Shown here piece by piece: positions 1 through 9,769 of a stretch of DNA of 43,840 bases. Numbering within the stretch: the stretch's first letter is position 1; the number at the start of each line of letters is the position of its first letter. A model generated the notes under the pieces. That model was not told the origin of the DNA, searched no databases, and saw only the letters and a program-made list of their open reading frames with translations. Origin of the DNA: an uncultured Pelagibacteraceae bacterium (lineage in GTDB: Bacteria; Pseudomonadota; Alphaproteobacteria; Pelagibacterales; Pelagibacteraceae); NCBI GenBank assembly GCA_902571955.1, contig CACGDZ010000009.1, positions 1-43,840 of the forward strand, written 5' to 3'. The position numbers and the translations under genes are program-made.

Positions 1-1196
1 ACCCAAGATTTAAATCACATCAATTGGAAATTGAAGATACTGGATTAAATTTTAAAGTTAACTTTTCAAGACAAGGTTTAATAAAACTTAAGAATTCATC
101 CCAAGATCAAGCTATAGAAATAGTTAGAAGACGAGTCGATGAGGTTGGAACTAATGAGCCCAATATACTTAAAAGAGGAAATAGCCGAATTTTAGTAGAG
201 CTTCCTGGATTAGATGATCCAATGAGGATTAAATCATTACTTGGTAAAACTGCAAACCTTACATTTAGATTTGTAACAAATGACACAAATGATCGTTTTG
301 GTATTGAAAAGTTAAAATTTGAAAATGGTTTAGATGAAGCTACAGTTAGTAAAAGAATTATAATTAGTGGCGAAAATTTACTTGATGCTCAGCCAAAAAT
401 GGATACACAAAATAATCAAACAATTGTATCATTTACTTTAGATAGAGTAGGTGCAAAGAGATTTGGTAAGGCAACTTCAACAGGTATTGGAAAACAATTA
501 GCAATTGTTTTAGACGGTAAAATTATTAGTGCGCCAGTTGTTAGAGATACAATTGCTAGTGGATCAGGTCAGATTAGCGGAGGTTTTACATTTCAAACAG
601 CAACTGATTTAGCTTTATTATTGAGATCAGGTGCATTACCAGCTCCATTGGATATTATTGAAGAAAGGACTGTAGGACCAGATCTTGGGCAAGACTCAAT
701 TAATGCAGGAATGATCGCTTTAGCAATAGGTTTTATGTTGGTTATATTTTTTATGTTTGTAAAATATAAAATTTTTGGATTAATCACTAATGTAACTCTA
801 ATAGTTAATTTATTTATTCTTTTAGGTGTTTTAACTTTATTTGAAGCAACTTTAACATTACCTGGAATAGCAGGTATTATTTTAACTGTGGGTATGGCAG
901 TCGATGCAAATGTTTTAATTTTTGAGAGAATTAAAGAAGAACTAAAAGACGAGACCAATAATATTTTAGCTTTTGATGGAGGTTACACTAAATCAAGGAC
1001 AGCTATTTTAGATGCTAATGTTACCACTTTATTAGCAGCGATTATTTTATTTTTTATGGGCTCAGGTCCAGTGAAAGGTTTTGCAGTAACTTTAGGAGTT
1101 GGAATATTTACTACACTCTTTTCGGTTTATTTTATAGCAAGGTTATTTACTAGTATTTATGTATCTAGGAATAAAAATAAGGAAAATTTAATATAA
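1..1196 (+). CDS. secD: Protein translocase subunit SecD (5' end outside window)
   Basis: SecD is the inner-membrane partner of SecF. It uses the proton motive force to help pull secreted proteins through SecYEG and release them in the periplasm. The reading frame is open to the left edge of the window: the codons before the internal TTG at 24 encode further residues, so the true start lies upstream. The visible part contains most of the periplasmic P1 region and then the C-terminal RND-type membrane domain, beginning near the VGPDLGQDSI segment. The conserved GMAVDANVLIFERIKEEL stretch of transmembrane helix 4 is intact. Its stop overlaps the secF ATG by one base (TAATG), as expected for a translationally coupled secD-secF pair. 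Identification is firm; only the 5' end is unknown. Confidence 0.95.
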   Translation, partial: PRFKSHQLEIEDTGLNFKVNFSRQGLIKLKNSSQDQAIEIVRRRVDEVGTNEPNILKRGNSRILVELPGLDDPMRIKSLLGKTANLTFRFVTNDTNDRFGIEKLKFENGLDEATVSKRIIISGENLLDAQPKMDTQNNQTIVSFTLDRVGAKRFGKATSTGIGKQLAIVLDGKIISAPVVRDTIASGSGQISGGFTFQTATDLALLLRSGALPAPLDIIEERTVGPDLGQDSINAGMIALAIGFMLVIFFMFVKYKIFGLITNVTLIVNLFILLGVLTLFEATLTLPGIAGIILTVGMAVDANVLIFERIKEELKDETNNILAFDGGYTKSRTAILDANVTTLLAAIILFFMGSGPVKGFAVTLGVGIFTTLFSVYFIARLFTSIYVSRNKNKENLI

Positions 1197-2086
1197 TGAT
1201 TGCTTTTAATAAATATTATAATCACTTTAATTTACTATCATCAGTCTTAATAATTCTTTCATTATTATTGTTAGTATTCAAGGGACTTAATTTTGGAATA
1301 GATTTTAAAGGTGGCACCTTAATTGAGTTAAGAGCTACAGATTCTAAAATAAATGTAAGTTCATTAAGAGATAGATTTAACCAAATGGATCTAGGGGATG
1401 TTTCTGTAAAGAAATTTGGTAATGATACAGATTTTTTAGTTAAATTTGAAAACAAAGATAATAAAAAGAATATTATTGAAGAAATTAAATCTAATTTAGA
1501 CAAATCTTTTGGAAATAATTATGATTTTAGAAGGGTAGAGAATGTTGGCCCAAAGGTAAGTGCTGAATTATTAAAGTCTGGAGTAATAGCAATAACTTTA
1601 TCTTTAGCATTAATGTTAATTTATATTTGGATAAGATTTGAATGGCAGTTTAGTTTAGGTGCAATTCTTGCTTTGTTCCATGATGTAATTGTAACTCTAG
1701 GAGTTTTTTCTCTATTTAGTTTGGAAATAAATCTATCAATTATTGCAGCTGTACTAACAATTGTTGGATATTCTATGAATGATACAGTTGTAATATTTGA
1801 TCGTGTACGTGAAAATTTAAGAAAGTATTCAGATATAAAAATTTTTGAATTAACAAATATTTCAATTAATGAGACTTTATCAAGAACAATAATTACATCT
1901 GCAACTACTTTGCTTGCTTTATTAGCAATTTATTTTTTTGGTGGTGAGATATTAAAAGGGTTTTCGCTTGCAATGATACTTGGTGTTGTTTTTGGAACAT
2001 ATTCGTCAATTTATATAGCTAACACTATTTTAGTTAGATTAAGAGTTTCTCAAAAAACTGTTCTTAAAGAGGAAGATAAAAAATAA
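1196..2086 (+). CDS. secF: Protein translocase subunit SecF
   Basis: SecF forms the membrane-embedded SecDF proton-driven motor that assists protein export. At 296 residues it has the normal bacterial length. The N-terminal helix is followed by the family signature GIDFKGGTLIEL. A short periplasmic domain comes next, then five hydrophobic segments, including the VGYSMNDTVVIFDRVRENLR helix that corresponds to the VDANVLIFERI helix of SecD. The ATG overlaps the secD stop. It ends one base before the convergent PuuD-like gene, leaving no room for a separate terminator. Confidence 0.96.
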   Translation: MIAFNKYYNHFNLLSSVLIILSLLLLVFKGLNFGIDFKGGTLIELRATDSKINVSSLRDRFNQMDLGDVSVKKFGNDTDFLVKFENKDNKKNIIEEIKSNLDKSFGNNYDFRRVENVGPKVSAELLKSGVIAITLSLALMLIYIWIRFEWQFSLGAILALFHDVIVTLGVFSLFSLEINLSIIAAVLTIVGYSMNDTVVIFDRVRENLRKYSDIKIFELTNISINETLSRTIITSATTLLALLAIYFFGGEILKGFSLAMILGVVFGTYSSIYIANTILVRLRVSQKTVLKEEDKK

Positions 2087-2087
2087 T

Positions 2088-2690
2088 TTAATATAAGTTT
2101 TGAGCAATTACCATTGTAAGTAACATTGGTAAAGATAATAGAGTGTTTGTTCTTGAGAAAAGCATTGCAGTTTTTGCTGATTTTGCTTTTGTATCAGGAT
2201 CACTTTCAACAATTCCTAATGCTCTTTTTTGATTTGGCCAAATTACAAACCAAACGTTAAATGCCATTATAATTCCTAGCCACATTCCAATACCTATTGC
2301 GGTATGTTTTGGAACACCTGAACCAATGCTTAGAGTCATTGCATCATGTAGATATCCATTAAGAAGAGCAAGAATTAAGCCAGAAAGTACAGTTAACGCA
2401 GCAGCCCATCTAAAATAAAATAATGCAGCTGGAGCAATTACTTTACCTATTGCTGGTTTTTGTTCATCAGGAATTTTGCCCATGTTTGGAATTTGAACAA
2501 AATTGAAGTACCACAACAATCCAATCCACATAATTGCTACAATTACATGAATGTATCTGAATAACCAGCTCCAGAATAATGTATCAAAAGCTATCCCATC
2601 ATTTAAATAAAACAACCCTAGAAACAATAATATTGCTATAGCTAACGAAGTGTGAACTGTTTTTGACAAAGATGATAACAAATTACTCAT
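2088..2690 (-). CDS. PuuD-like (Urate_ox_N) integral membrane protein without cytochrome domain
   Basis: This 200-residue protein matches the membrane part of the PuuD/Urate_ox_N family. Features are a short N-terminal helix, the segment RYIHVIVAIMWIGLLWYFNF, a YFRWAAALTVLSGL helix, a GMWLGIIMAFNVWFVIWPNQKR helix and a last hydrophobic stretch. Bacterial PuuD urate hydroxylases fuse this domain to a C-terminal cytochrome c; no CxxCH motif is present here, so the protein is the membrane half only. Conserved His and Trp residues in the helices could bind haem, which is inference. No purine-degradation genes lie nearby, so urate oxidation is not supported by context. It is co-directional with uvrA upstream on the minus strand and convergent with secF. 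Confidence 0.75.
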   Translation of the reverse strand: MSNLLSSLSKTVHTSLAIAILLFLGLFYLNDGIAFDTLFWSWLFRYIHVIVAIMWIGLLWYFNFVQIPNMGKIPDEQKPAIGKVIAPAALFYFRWAAALTVLSGLILALLNGYLHDAMTLSIGSGVPKHTAIGIGMWLGIIMAFNVWFVIWPNQKRALGIVESDPDTKAKSAKTAMLFSRTNTLLSLPMLLTMVIAQNLY

Positions 2691-2738
2691 GATTCTAATT
2701 AATTATACACTAAATTCAAAAAATATTAAGTTCTTAAT

Positions 2739-5591
2739 CTAAGATAAAAGAGATTTTAAAAATTGACCTGTATAACTATCTTTAACTCTGCATACTTCCT
2801 CAGGTTTGCCCTCGGCGACAATATTTCCACCTTTTACTCCACCTTCAGGTCCCATATCTACTATGTAATCCGCTGTTTTAATTACATCTAAATTGTGTTC
2901 AATAACAACTACTGTGTTCCCAAGTTTTACAAATGTGTGAAGTATTTCTAAAAGTTTTTTAATGTCATGTTGATGCAACCCAGTCGTTGGTTCATCTAAA
3001 ATATACATTGTTCTTCCAGTTGATCTCTTTGACAATTCTTTTGCCAACTTTATTCTCTGAGCTTCTCCACCTGATAGTGTTGTTGCCTGCTGACCAATTT
3101 TGATATAACCCAAACCAACTTTTTTTAAAGTTAATAATTTTGTTTTTATATTTGATATATTTTCAAAATATTCACATCCTTCATCCACTGACATATCTAA
3201 AACATCTGCAATACTTTTACCCTTAAATTTTATCTCCAAGGTTTCTCTATTATACCTTGTTCCCTTGCACTCATCGCACTGTATATAAACATCAGGTAAG
3301 AAATGCATTTCATATGTGATTACACCATCACCTTCGCAAGCTTCACATCTGCCCCCCTTAACATTAAATGAAAACCTTCCTGGTTTATATCCTCTAGTTT
3401 TAGATTCTGGTAAACTAGTAAACCAATCTCTGATAGGTCCAAAAGCTCCTGTATATGTTGCTGGATTCGATCTTGGTGTTCTACCAATAGGAGATTGGTC
3501 TATGTCAATTATTTTATCAATTAATTCAACTCCTTTATATCCTTTAAATGATTTAGGTGTTTTTCTCGCTTTATTATTTAAAGTTAAATTTAATGCGTGA
3601 AATAGTGTTTGTAATATTAGAGTAGATTTTCCACTTCCAGAGACACCAGTAACACACGTAAAAGTTCCAGTTGGAATTTTAAGATGTACATTATTTAAAT
3701 TATTTCCACTAGCACCATTGATCTCAACAAATCTTCCATTTTTGGCCAAACGTCGTGTTTTAGGAATTTCAATTACTTTCTTATTTGCAAGATATTGACC
3801 TGTAATACTATTTTTATCTTTTTTAATTTCATCATAAGATCCTTGTGCTGTTATCTGTCCACCATTACTTCCTGCTTCAGGACCTAAATCAATAATATGA
3901 TCCGCATTTTCCATTGTTTCAGTATCATGCTCAACAACAATAACGGTGTTACCTAGATCTCGTAACCTTTTTAATGCGTTAATAAGTTTAACATTATCTT
4001 TTTGATGTAAACCAATTGAGGGTTCATCCAAAACATATAATACACCAGTCAATCCAGATCCAATCTGTGATGCCAATCTTATTCTCTGAGCCTCTCCACC
4101 TGACAATGTTCCAGATTCTCTTGATAATGTTAAATAATCTAAACCAACATTTAAAAGAAAATTTAATCTTTCATTTATTTCTTTTAAAACATGCTCAGCA
4201 ATTTTAAATTGCCTTTTATCAAGTTTATGTTCTAAATTTTTAAACCATTCTGCTGCATCTAAAATAGATTTTTTTGTTACTTCACTAATATTAAGATCGT
4301 CGATTTTAACACATAATGCCTCTTCTTTTAATCTATTACCATTGCACGCTTCGCATGCCGTATCAGATTGATATTCAGAAATTGCCTCTCTTTTCCATTC
4401 ACTATCAGATTCCAAAAATCTTCTTTCAAGATTATTAATTACACCTTCAAAAGTTTTTTTGTAAGAATATTTTTCATAACCATCATCATAATTAAATTTA
4501 ATTTCGTCTTCATCAGAACCATAAAGAATAATATCCTTAATTTTTTTTGGTAATTTTTTCCATTTTTCATCTAAAGAAAAACCATAATGTTTTGCTAAAG
4601 AGGCTAAAGTTTGAGCATAATATAATGTAGTTGATTTTGACCAAGGTTCAATTGCTCCATCAGCCAAACTTTTTCTTTCATCTGGGACAACTAAATTAGG
4701 ATCAACATTTAATTTCATTCCAATTCCTTCACACTCTTCACACGCTCCATAGGGGCTGTTAAATGAAAAAAGTCTCGGCTCAATTTCCTCAATTGTAAAA
4801 CCACTCTCAGGACAGGCAAACTTTGTAGAGTAAATTAATTTTTCAATTTTTCTAAATTTTTGAGGAAGTGTTTCATCTTCATATTCTACAAAAACTAAAC
4901 CGTTAGCTAAATTTACAGCTGTTTCAATGCTTTCAGCTAACCTGTTACCAAGTTTTGAATTTAAAACTATTCTATCGACTAAGACTGAAATATCATGTTT
5001 AAGTTTTTTATCTAAATTGGGTGATTTTTCTATATCATATAAAACATCATCAATTTTAATTTTTCTAAATCCTCTTCTCTTGTAGCTTAAAATATCTTTT
5101 TTATATTCACCTTTACGTCCTCTTACTACTGGAGCGTAAATATATATTGTTGATTTTTTTGGTAATTTTTTAATCAAATCTACTATTTGGGTAATTGTTT
5201 GTGAGGTTATTGGTTTACCTGTAAATGGTGAGTAGGGGATACCTGCTCTAGCGTATAATACCCTCATGTAATCATAAATTTCTGTTACAGTTGCAACAGT
5301 AGATCTTGGGTTTTTAGAAGTATTTTTTTGTTCTATTGCAATAGCTGGACTTAAACCTTCAATTAAATCAACATTTGGTTTTTTCATTTTATCTAAAAAT
5401 TGACGCGCATAGGCAGATAAACTTTCAACATATCTTCTCTGACCTTCTGCGTAGATAGTATCAAAAGCTAAAGATGATTTTCCAGACCCAGACAGACCCG
5501 TTATGACCACAAATTTGTCTTTTGGAATCTCTACAGTAACATTCTTCAAATTATGTTCTTTAGCGCCCTTAATAACTATCTTTTTCATCAT
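2739..5591 (-). CDS. uvrA: UvrABC excision nuclease subunit A
   Basis: UvrA is the damage-sensing ATPase of nucleotide excision repair and loads UvrB at bulky lesions. The 950-residue length is typical. The first Walker A is GLSGSGKSS at residues 32-40 and the second (GVSGSGKST) is near residue 650. Two [12 protein letters not shown] signatures are followed by [10 protein letters not shown] and [11 protein letters not shown]alker B segments. A first zinc module (FACPESG ... CEECEG) and a second (RCEACEGDG ... QCDECKG) are intact. The protein starts MMKK, so either of two adjacent ATGs could be used. It is divergent from ssb across an 88 bp gap, an arrangement seen in many proteobacteria. Confidence 0.98.
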   Translation of the reverse strand: MMKKIVIKGAKEHNLKNVTVEIPKDKFVVITGLSGSGKSSLAFDTIYAEGQRRYVESLSAYARQFLDKMKKPNVDLIEGLSPAIAIEQKNTSKNPRSTVATVTEIYDYMRVLYARAGIPYSPFTGKPITSQTITQIVDLIKKLPKKSTIYIYAPVVRGRKGEYKKDILSYKRRGFRKIKIDDVLYDIEKSPNLDKKLKHDISVLVDRIVLNSKLGNRLAESIETAVNLANGLVFVEYEDETLPQKFRKIEKLIYSTKFACPESGFTIEEIEPRLFSFNSPYGACEECEGIGMKLNVDPNLVVPDERKSLADGAIEPWSKSTTLYYAQTLASLAKHYGFSLDEKWKKLPKKIKDIILYGSDEDEIKFNYDDGYEKYSYKKTFEGVINNLERRFLESDSEWKREAISEYQSDTACEACNGNRLKEEALCVKIDDLNISEVTKKSILDAAEWFKNLEHKLDKRQFKIAEHVLKEINERLNFLLNVGLDYLTLSRESGTLSGGEAQRIRLASQIGSGLTGVLYVLDEPSIGLHQKDNVKLINALKRLRDLGNTVIVVEHDTETMENADHIIDLGPEAGSNGGQITAQGSYDEIKKDKNSITGQYLANKKVIEIPKTRRLAKNGRFVEINGASGNNLNNVHLKIPTGTFTCVTGVSGSGKSTLILQTLFHALNLTLNNKARKTPKSFKGYKGVELIDKIIDIDQSPIGRTPRSNPATYTGAFGPIRDWFTSLPESKTRGYKPGRFSFNVKGGRCEACEGDGVITYEMHFLPDVYIQCDECKGTRYNRETLEIKFKGKSIADVLDMSVDEGCEYFENISNIKTKLLTLKKVGLGYIKIGQQATTLSGGEAQRIKLAKELSKRSTGRTMYILDEPTTGLHQHDIKKLLEILHTFVKLGNTVVVIEHNLDVIKTADYIVDMGPEGGVKGGNIVAEGKPEEVCRVKDSYTGQFLKSLLS

Positions 5592-5637
5592 AATTTTAGT
5601 TGCTTTGAGTTAATAAAATTAATATTCAGAAATATTG

Positions 5638-5646
5638 TGATATAAT
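5638..5646 (+). promoter_or_regulatory. Putative extended -10 promoter for ssb-gyrA
   Basis: In the 88 bp gap between divergent uvrA and ssb there is an exact extended -10 element, TGATATAAT (TGnTATAAT), 34 bases before the ssb ATG. No good -35 hexamer lies 16-18 bases upstream, which fits the extended -10 class. No Shine-Dalgarno sequence precedes the ssb start. This is a pattern match only. Confidence 0.5.
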
Positions 5647-5679
5647 TCTAATTAACTAATTTAACAAATATTAAATATT

Positions 5680-6129
5680 ATGGCTGGAAGTTTAAATAAA
5701 GTATTATTAATTGGTCGTTTGGGCGCAGACCCTGAGATTAAGCAAATGGTAAATGGTAAAAGTGTAGCAAGATTAAGCCTTGCAACAAGTCAATCATGGA
5801 AAGATAAAAACACAGGTGAAAGAAAAGAAAAAACTGAGTGGCACCGTATAGTTGTATTTAACGAAGGGTTAGTAAATGTTGTTCAACAATACTTAAAAAA
5901 AGGAGCTCAAGTTTATGTTGAGGGACAACTTACAACAAGAAAATGGAAAGATGAACAATCGGGACAAGATAAATATTCAACTGAAATAGTTATACAAGGA
6001 TATAATTCTTCACTTACGATGTTGGGTGGAGGAAATTCTAGTGGTGGAATTCAAAATGACACAACTCAACAAAATAACATTGAGGATTCCTCACAAGTGT
6101 CAGATATGGATGATGAAATTCCATTTTAA
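5680..6129 (+). CDS. ssb: Single-stranded DNA-binding protein
   Basis: SSB coats single-stranded DNA during replication, repair and recombination. The protein has 149 residues. An N-terminal OB fold starts [16 protein letters not shown] and contains the conserved [13 protein letters not shown] and [12 protein letters not shown] strands. A Gly/Gln/Asn-rich linker follows, and the C-terminus is the acidic tail DMDDEIPF that recruits partner proteins. It sits five bases upstream of gyrA and likely shares its transcript. The ssb-gyrA order is common in alphaproteobacteria. Confidence 0.97.
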   Translation: MAGSLNKVLLIGRLGADPEIKQMVNGKSVARLSLATSQSWKDKNTGERKEKTEWHRIVVFNEGLVNVVQQYLKKGAQVYVEGQLTTRKWKDEQSGQDKYSTEIVIQGYNSSLTMLGGGNSSGGIQNDTTQQNNIEDSSQVSDMDDEIPF

Positions 6130-6134
6130 CTTCT

Positions 6135-8714
6135 ATGAAAAATACTGAAGAGTTAAAAGATAAAAATATAAAATTAATCTCAATGCATGATGAGATGAGT
6201 TCGTCATATCTTTCTTATGCAATGAGTGTAATTGTAAGTCGTGCACTTCCTGATGTAAGAGATGGGTTAAAACCTGTTCATAGAAGAATTTTGTATGCAA
6301 TGTATAAAGGTGGATACGATTGGTCTAAACAATTTAGAAAATCTGCAAGAATAGTTGGAGATGTTATTGGTAAATATCATCCTCATGGTGATCAGTCTGT
6401 CTATGATGCTTTGGTAAGAATGGTTCAAGATTTCTCTATGAGTTTGCCTTTGGTTCAGGGTCAAGGAAATTTTGGCTCTATAGATGGCGATCCTGCTGCC
6501 GCAATGAGATATACCGAAACTCGCTTATCCAAAGTTTCTCAATATTTAATTGATGATATTGAAAAAAATACAATTACTTTCAAAAGTAATTATGATGAAA
6601 CTGAGAAAGAACCTAGTGTTTTACCAGCGCAGTTTCCAAATTTACTAGTAAATGGAGCTGGTGGTATCGCTGTCGGTATGGCAACAAGTATACCTCCTCA
6701 CAATTTAGGCGAGATTATTGATGGTACTTTGGCTTTAATAGATAATAAAGATATTAAAATTAGAGAGTTAATGAAACATATACCTGGTCCAGATTTTCCA
6801 ACTGGTGGTGTAATTATAGGTAAAGATATAATTAAACAAGGGTATAATAATGGAAGAGGTTCTTTTAAAATTAGAGGTGAAATTTCAATTGAACAAACTA
6901 AACAAGGTAGAGAAAGATTGGTAATAACATCAATTCCCTATCAAGTTAACAAATCTGTTTTAAATGAAAGAATAGCTCAATTGGTAAGAGAAAAAAAAAT
7001 TGAGGGCATTAAAGATATCAGAGATGAGTCTAATAGAGAGGGAATTAGAGTAGCAATAGATTTAAGAAACGGTGTAGAACCTGAAACTATAAAGAGACAA
7101 TTATATAAAAATACTCAAATAGAGAGTTCGTTTGGTTTTAATACTTTAGCTATTGTTGACGGAAAACCTCAAACATGTACTTTAAAAGATTTTTTATCTA
7201 ATTTTTTAACTTTTAGAGAAGATGTAGTTATTAAGAAAACTAAATTTGATCTTCAAAAAGCTGAAGAACGAGCACATATATTAATCGGATTATCAGTGTC
7301 AGTTGAAAACCTTGATAAAATAATAAAAATTATTCGGTCATCAAAAACGCCTGATGATGCTAAGATATCAATTCTTAAAACTAAATGGAAAATAAATAAA
7401 TCACAAAAATTAATTTCTTTAGTAGAGGGAAAAAAAGGTAAAAATCTTTATTCTTTATCTGAGCCACAAGTTTCAGCTATTTTAGAATTAAGACTTCAAA
7501 AATTAACTGCATTAGGAATAAATGAGATAGAAGTTGAAATAAAAAAATTAGCTGAACAAATTACGAAATTTAAAAAAATTATTTCATCTAAAAAAGAGCT
7601 ATTAAGAGTTATTAGTGAGGAACTGAAGGATATCAAATCAAAATTTGCTGTTGATAGACGAACATCGATAATAGATGCAGTTTTAAATTATGATATTGAA
7701 GAAACCATACAAAAGCAATCCGTGATAATTACAGTTACATTGCAGGGGTATATTAAAAGAGGCTCATTAGATGGTGTAAAAAAACAAAAAAGAGGTGGTA
7801 AAGGAAAGTCAGGAATCACAACCAGGGACGAGGATTCAGTTGTTCAAACTTTATCTGTAAATACACATACTTCAGTTCTTTTTTTCTCTACGGAGGGATT
7901 AGTTTATAAAATTAAGGCTTGGAAAATTCCTGAGGGATCCTTCTCATCCAAAGGAAAATCTTTATTTAATATTTTACCTTTGAAAAATCATCAGGCTATA
8001 AGTTCAATTATGCCAATGCCGGAGGATGAAACTGATTTAAAAAATTATCAAATTATTTTTGCGACAGCGGGAGGCAAAGTAAGAAAAAATAGTTTAGATG
8101 ATTTCTCATCAATAAATGCATCAGGTAAAATAGCAATGAAATTAGATAATAATGATAAAATTGTTGGTGTAAAAATATGTAAAGATGATCAAGATATAAT
8201 TTTAAGTACAAAGTTTGGCAAATGTATTAGATTTGAGGCTAAAAAATTAAGAGTCTTTAAAGGTAGATCATCTAAAGGTATTAAAGGGATAGAGTTAGCA
8301 CCTAACGATCAAATAGTATCTTTATCAGTAATTGATAATGATAAAATAAAAAAAAATGGAAAAAAAAACAAAGATGAAAAATCTGAAATTAAAGCAAAAG
8401 AGAGATTTGTTTTGTCAATAAGCGAAAATGGTTATGGAAAAAAAACTTCCCATAATGATTATAGAGTTACTAATAGAGGAGGAAAAGGGATAATAGGAAT
8501 CGTTAATTCACCACGGAATGGAAATATTACATCTTCATTTCCTGTCTATGAAGGAGATGAAATTTTAATATCTACTAACAAAGGTAGAGTAATACGAGTT
8601 GCAGTAAAAGAGATTAGAACTGCTGGTAGAAACACTCAAGGAGTTAGAATAATTAAGTTGTCAGGTGAAGAAAAAGTTGTTTCTTCGATTAAAATTGATG
8701 ATAATTTAATTTAA
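6135..8714 (+). CDS. gyrA: DNA gyrase subunit A
   Basis: GyrA is the breakage-reunion subunit of DNA gyrase, which introduces negative supercoils with GyrB. The 859-residue protein has the active-site Tyr126 in [10 protein letters not shown]. The GyrA box QKRGGKG at residues 551-557 marks this as gyrase rather than ParC. The C-terminal beta-pinwheel follows, with a lysine-rich insert (about 15 residues, after VIDNDK) before the SENGYGKKT blade. The quinolone-contact segment reads [12 protein letters not shown], with Gln87 where E. coli has Ser83. The stop overlaps the coaD ATG by one base. Confidence 0.97.
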   Translation: MKNTEELKDKNIKLISMHDEMSSSYLSYAMSVIVSRALPDVRDGLKPVHRRILYAMYKGGYDWSKQFRKSARIVGDVIGKYHPHGDQSVYDALVRMVQDFSMSLPLVQGQGNFGSIDGDPAAAMRYTETRLSKVSQYLIDDIEKNTITFKSNYDETEKEPSVLPAQFPNLLVNGAGGIAVGMATSIPPHNLGEIIDGTLALIDNKDIKIRELMKHIPGPDFPTGGVIIGKDIIKQGYNNGRGSFKIRGEISIEQTKQGRERLVITSIPYQVNKSVLNERIAQLVREKKIEGIKDIRDESNREGIRVAIDLRNGVEPETIKRQLYKNTQIESSFGFNTLAIVDGKPQTCTLKDFLSNFLTFREDVVIKKTKFDLQKAEERAHILIGLSVSVENLDKIIKIIRSSKTPDDAKISILKTKWKINKSQKLISLVEGKKGKNLYSLSEPQVSAILELRLQKLTALGINEIEVEIKKLAEQITKFKKIISSKKELLRVISEELKDIKSKFAVDRRTSIIDAVLNYDIEETIQKQSVIITVTLQGYIKRGSLDGVKKQKRGGKGKSGITTRDEDSVVQTLSVNTHTSVLFFSTEGLVYKIKAWKIPEGSFSSKGKSLFNILPLKNHQAISSIMPMPEDETDLKNYQIIFATAGGKVRKNSLDDFSSINASGKIAMKLDNNDKIVGVKICKDDQDIILSTKFGKCIRFEAKKLRVFKGRSSKGIKGIELAPNDQIVSLSVIDNDKIKKNGKKNKDEKSEIKAKERFVLSISENGYGKKTSHNDYRVTNRGGKGIIGIVNSPRNGNITSSFPVYEGDEILISTNKGRVIRVAVKEIRTAGRNTQGVRIIKLSGEEKVVSSIKIDDNLI

Positions 8715-9208
8715 TGAATAAAATAGCTATCTATCCTGGAACTTTTGATCCAATCACTTTCGGTCATATAGATGTAATTAAAAAATCTTTAAAACTATTT
8801 GATAAAATAGTTGTAGGTGTTTCTGATGAAAGTAATAAAAATTATCTATTTAGTTCAAAAGAAAGAATAGAAATAGTAAATAAAGCATTATTTAATGATC
8901 TAAAATTTAACAAAAAAAAAATTAAAGTAGTTTCTTTTGGTTCATTAACCACTGATTTATGCAAAAAATATAAATCAAATATTATTTTAAGAGGCTTGAG
9001 GGCTGTATCTGATTTTGAATATGAATTTCAATTAGCTGGTATGAATAGAAAATTGAACCAAAATATAGAAACTATATTTTTAATGTCTGATGTAGAAAAT
9101 CAAATTATTTCATCAAAATTTGTAAAAGAAATTGTTAAATTAAAAGGTGATATTAAAAAATTTACTACTAAAAGTACAATTAAGTCTTTAAAAAAGAAAT
9201 ATGAATAA
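8714..9208 (+). CDS. coaD: Pantetheine-phosphate adenylyltransferase
   Basis: CoaD transfers AMP from ATP to 4'-phosphopantetheine, giving dephospho-CoA, the penultimate step of coenzyme A synthesis. The 164-residue length is typical. The nucleotidyltransferase signature YPGTFDPITFGHIDVI is at the N-terminus and the second motif is ISSKFVKEI near residue 136. Conserved RGLRAVSDFEYEFQLAGMNR is present. It is translationally coupled to gyrA upstream and overlaps the cyclophilin gene downstream by eight bases. Confidence 0.95.
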   Translation: MNKIAIYPGTFDPITFGHIDVIKKSLKLFDKIVVGVSDESNKNYLFSSKERIEIVNKALFNDLKFNKKKIKVVSFGSLTTDLCKKYKSNIILRGLRAVSDFEYEFQLAGMNRKLNQNIETIFLMSDVENQIISSKFVKEIVKLKGDIKKFTTKSTIKSLKKKYE

Positions 9209-9761
9209 ATTTATTATTAAAATACTTATTTTGTTTTTTTTTATTACCAATCAATCAATAGCTGAGGAGAACATAATGATATTAAAATTAAAAGATGGTG
9301 ACGTTAAAATTGAACTATTTGAAGATGTTGCACCAAATCATGTTAAAAGAATTAAGGAATTAGCAAATAGCGGTAAATACGATAACGTTGTTTTTCACAG
9401 AGTTATTGATGGATTTATGGCTCAAACAGGTGATGTGAAATTTGGAAATTCTAATTCTAAAGATTTTGATCTTAGAAGAGCTGGAATGGGAGGATCAGAT
9501 TATCCTGACTTAGAGGAAGAATTTAGTAGTCTACCACATGATAGAGGAACTTTATCAATGGCAAGAGCTCAAGATCCAAATAGTGCAAATAGTCAATTTT
9601 TTATTTGTTTTCAGCCAGCTCCTTTTTTAGATCGACAATATACAGTTTTTGGAAAAGTTATCGAGGGAATGGAATTTGTTGATAAAATAAAAAGAGGTGA
9701 TCAAAACAATAATGGTGCTGTAACAGATCCAGATAAGATTATTAGTTTTAAATCTCAATAA
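9201..9761 (+). CDS. Exported cyclophilin-type peptidyl-prolyl isomerase
   Basis: Cyclophilins catalyse cis-trans isomerisation of Xaa-Pro bonds. The first 21 residues are a signal peptide (charged start, hydrophobic ILILFFFI core, cleavage probably after SIA), so this start predicts a periplasmic enzyme. The body shows the cyclophilin core: FHRVIDGFMAQTGD with the catalytic Arg, then GTLSMARAQDPNSANSQFFI and the TVFGKVIEGMEFVDKI C-terminal strand. A later ATG (MILKLKDGD) would give a cytoplasmic form, but the well-formed signal peptide favours the upstream start. It overlaps coaD and is followed by tgt after eight bases, so these genes probably share one transcript. Confidence 0.93.
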   Translation: MNKFIIKILILFFFITNQSIAEENIMILKLKDGDVKIELFEDVAPNHVKRIKELANSGKYDNVVFHRVIDGFMAQTGDVKFGNSNSKDFDLRRAGMGGSDYPDLEEEFSSLPHDRGTLSMARAQDPNSANSQFFICFQPAPFLDRQYTVFGKVIEGMEFVDKIKRGDQNNNGAVTDPDKIISFKSQ

Positions 9762-9769
9762 ATTTTTTA

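Noticed and set aside
3316..3600. Open frames on the opposite strand of uvrA (also 4016-4207 and 4368-4553)
   Set aside because: They are shadows of uvrA, which has full-length family motifs; no start context or family match.
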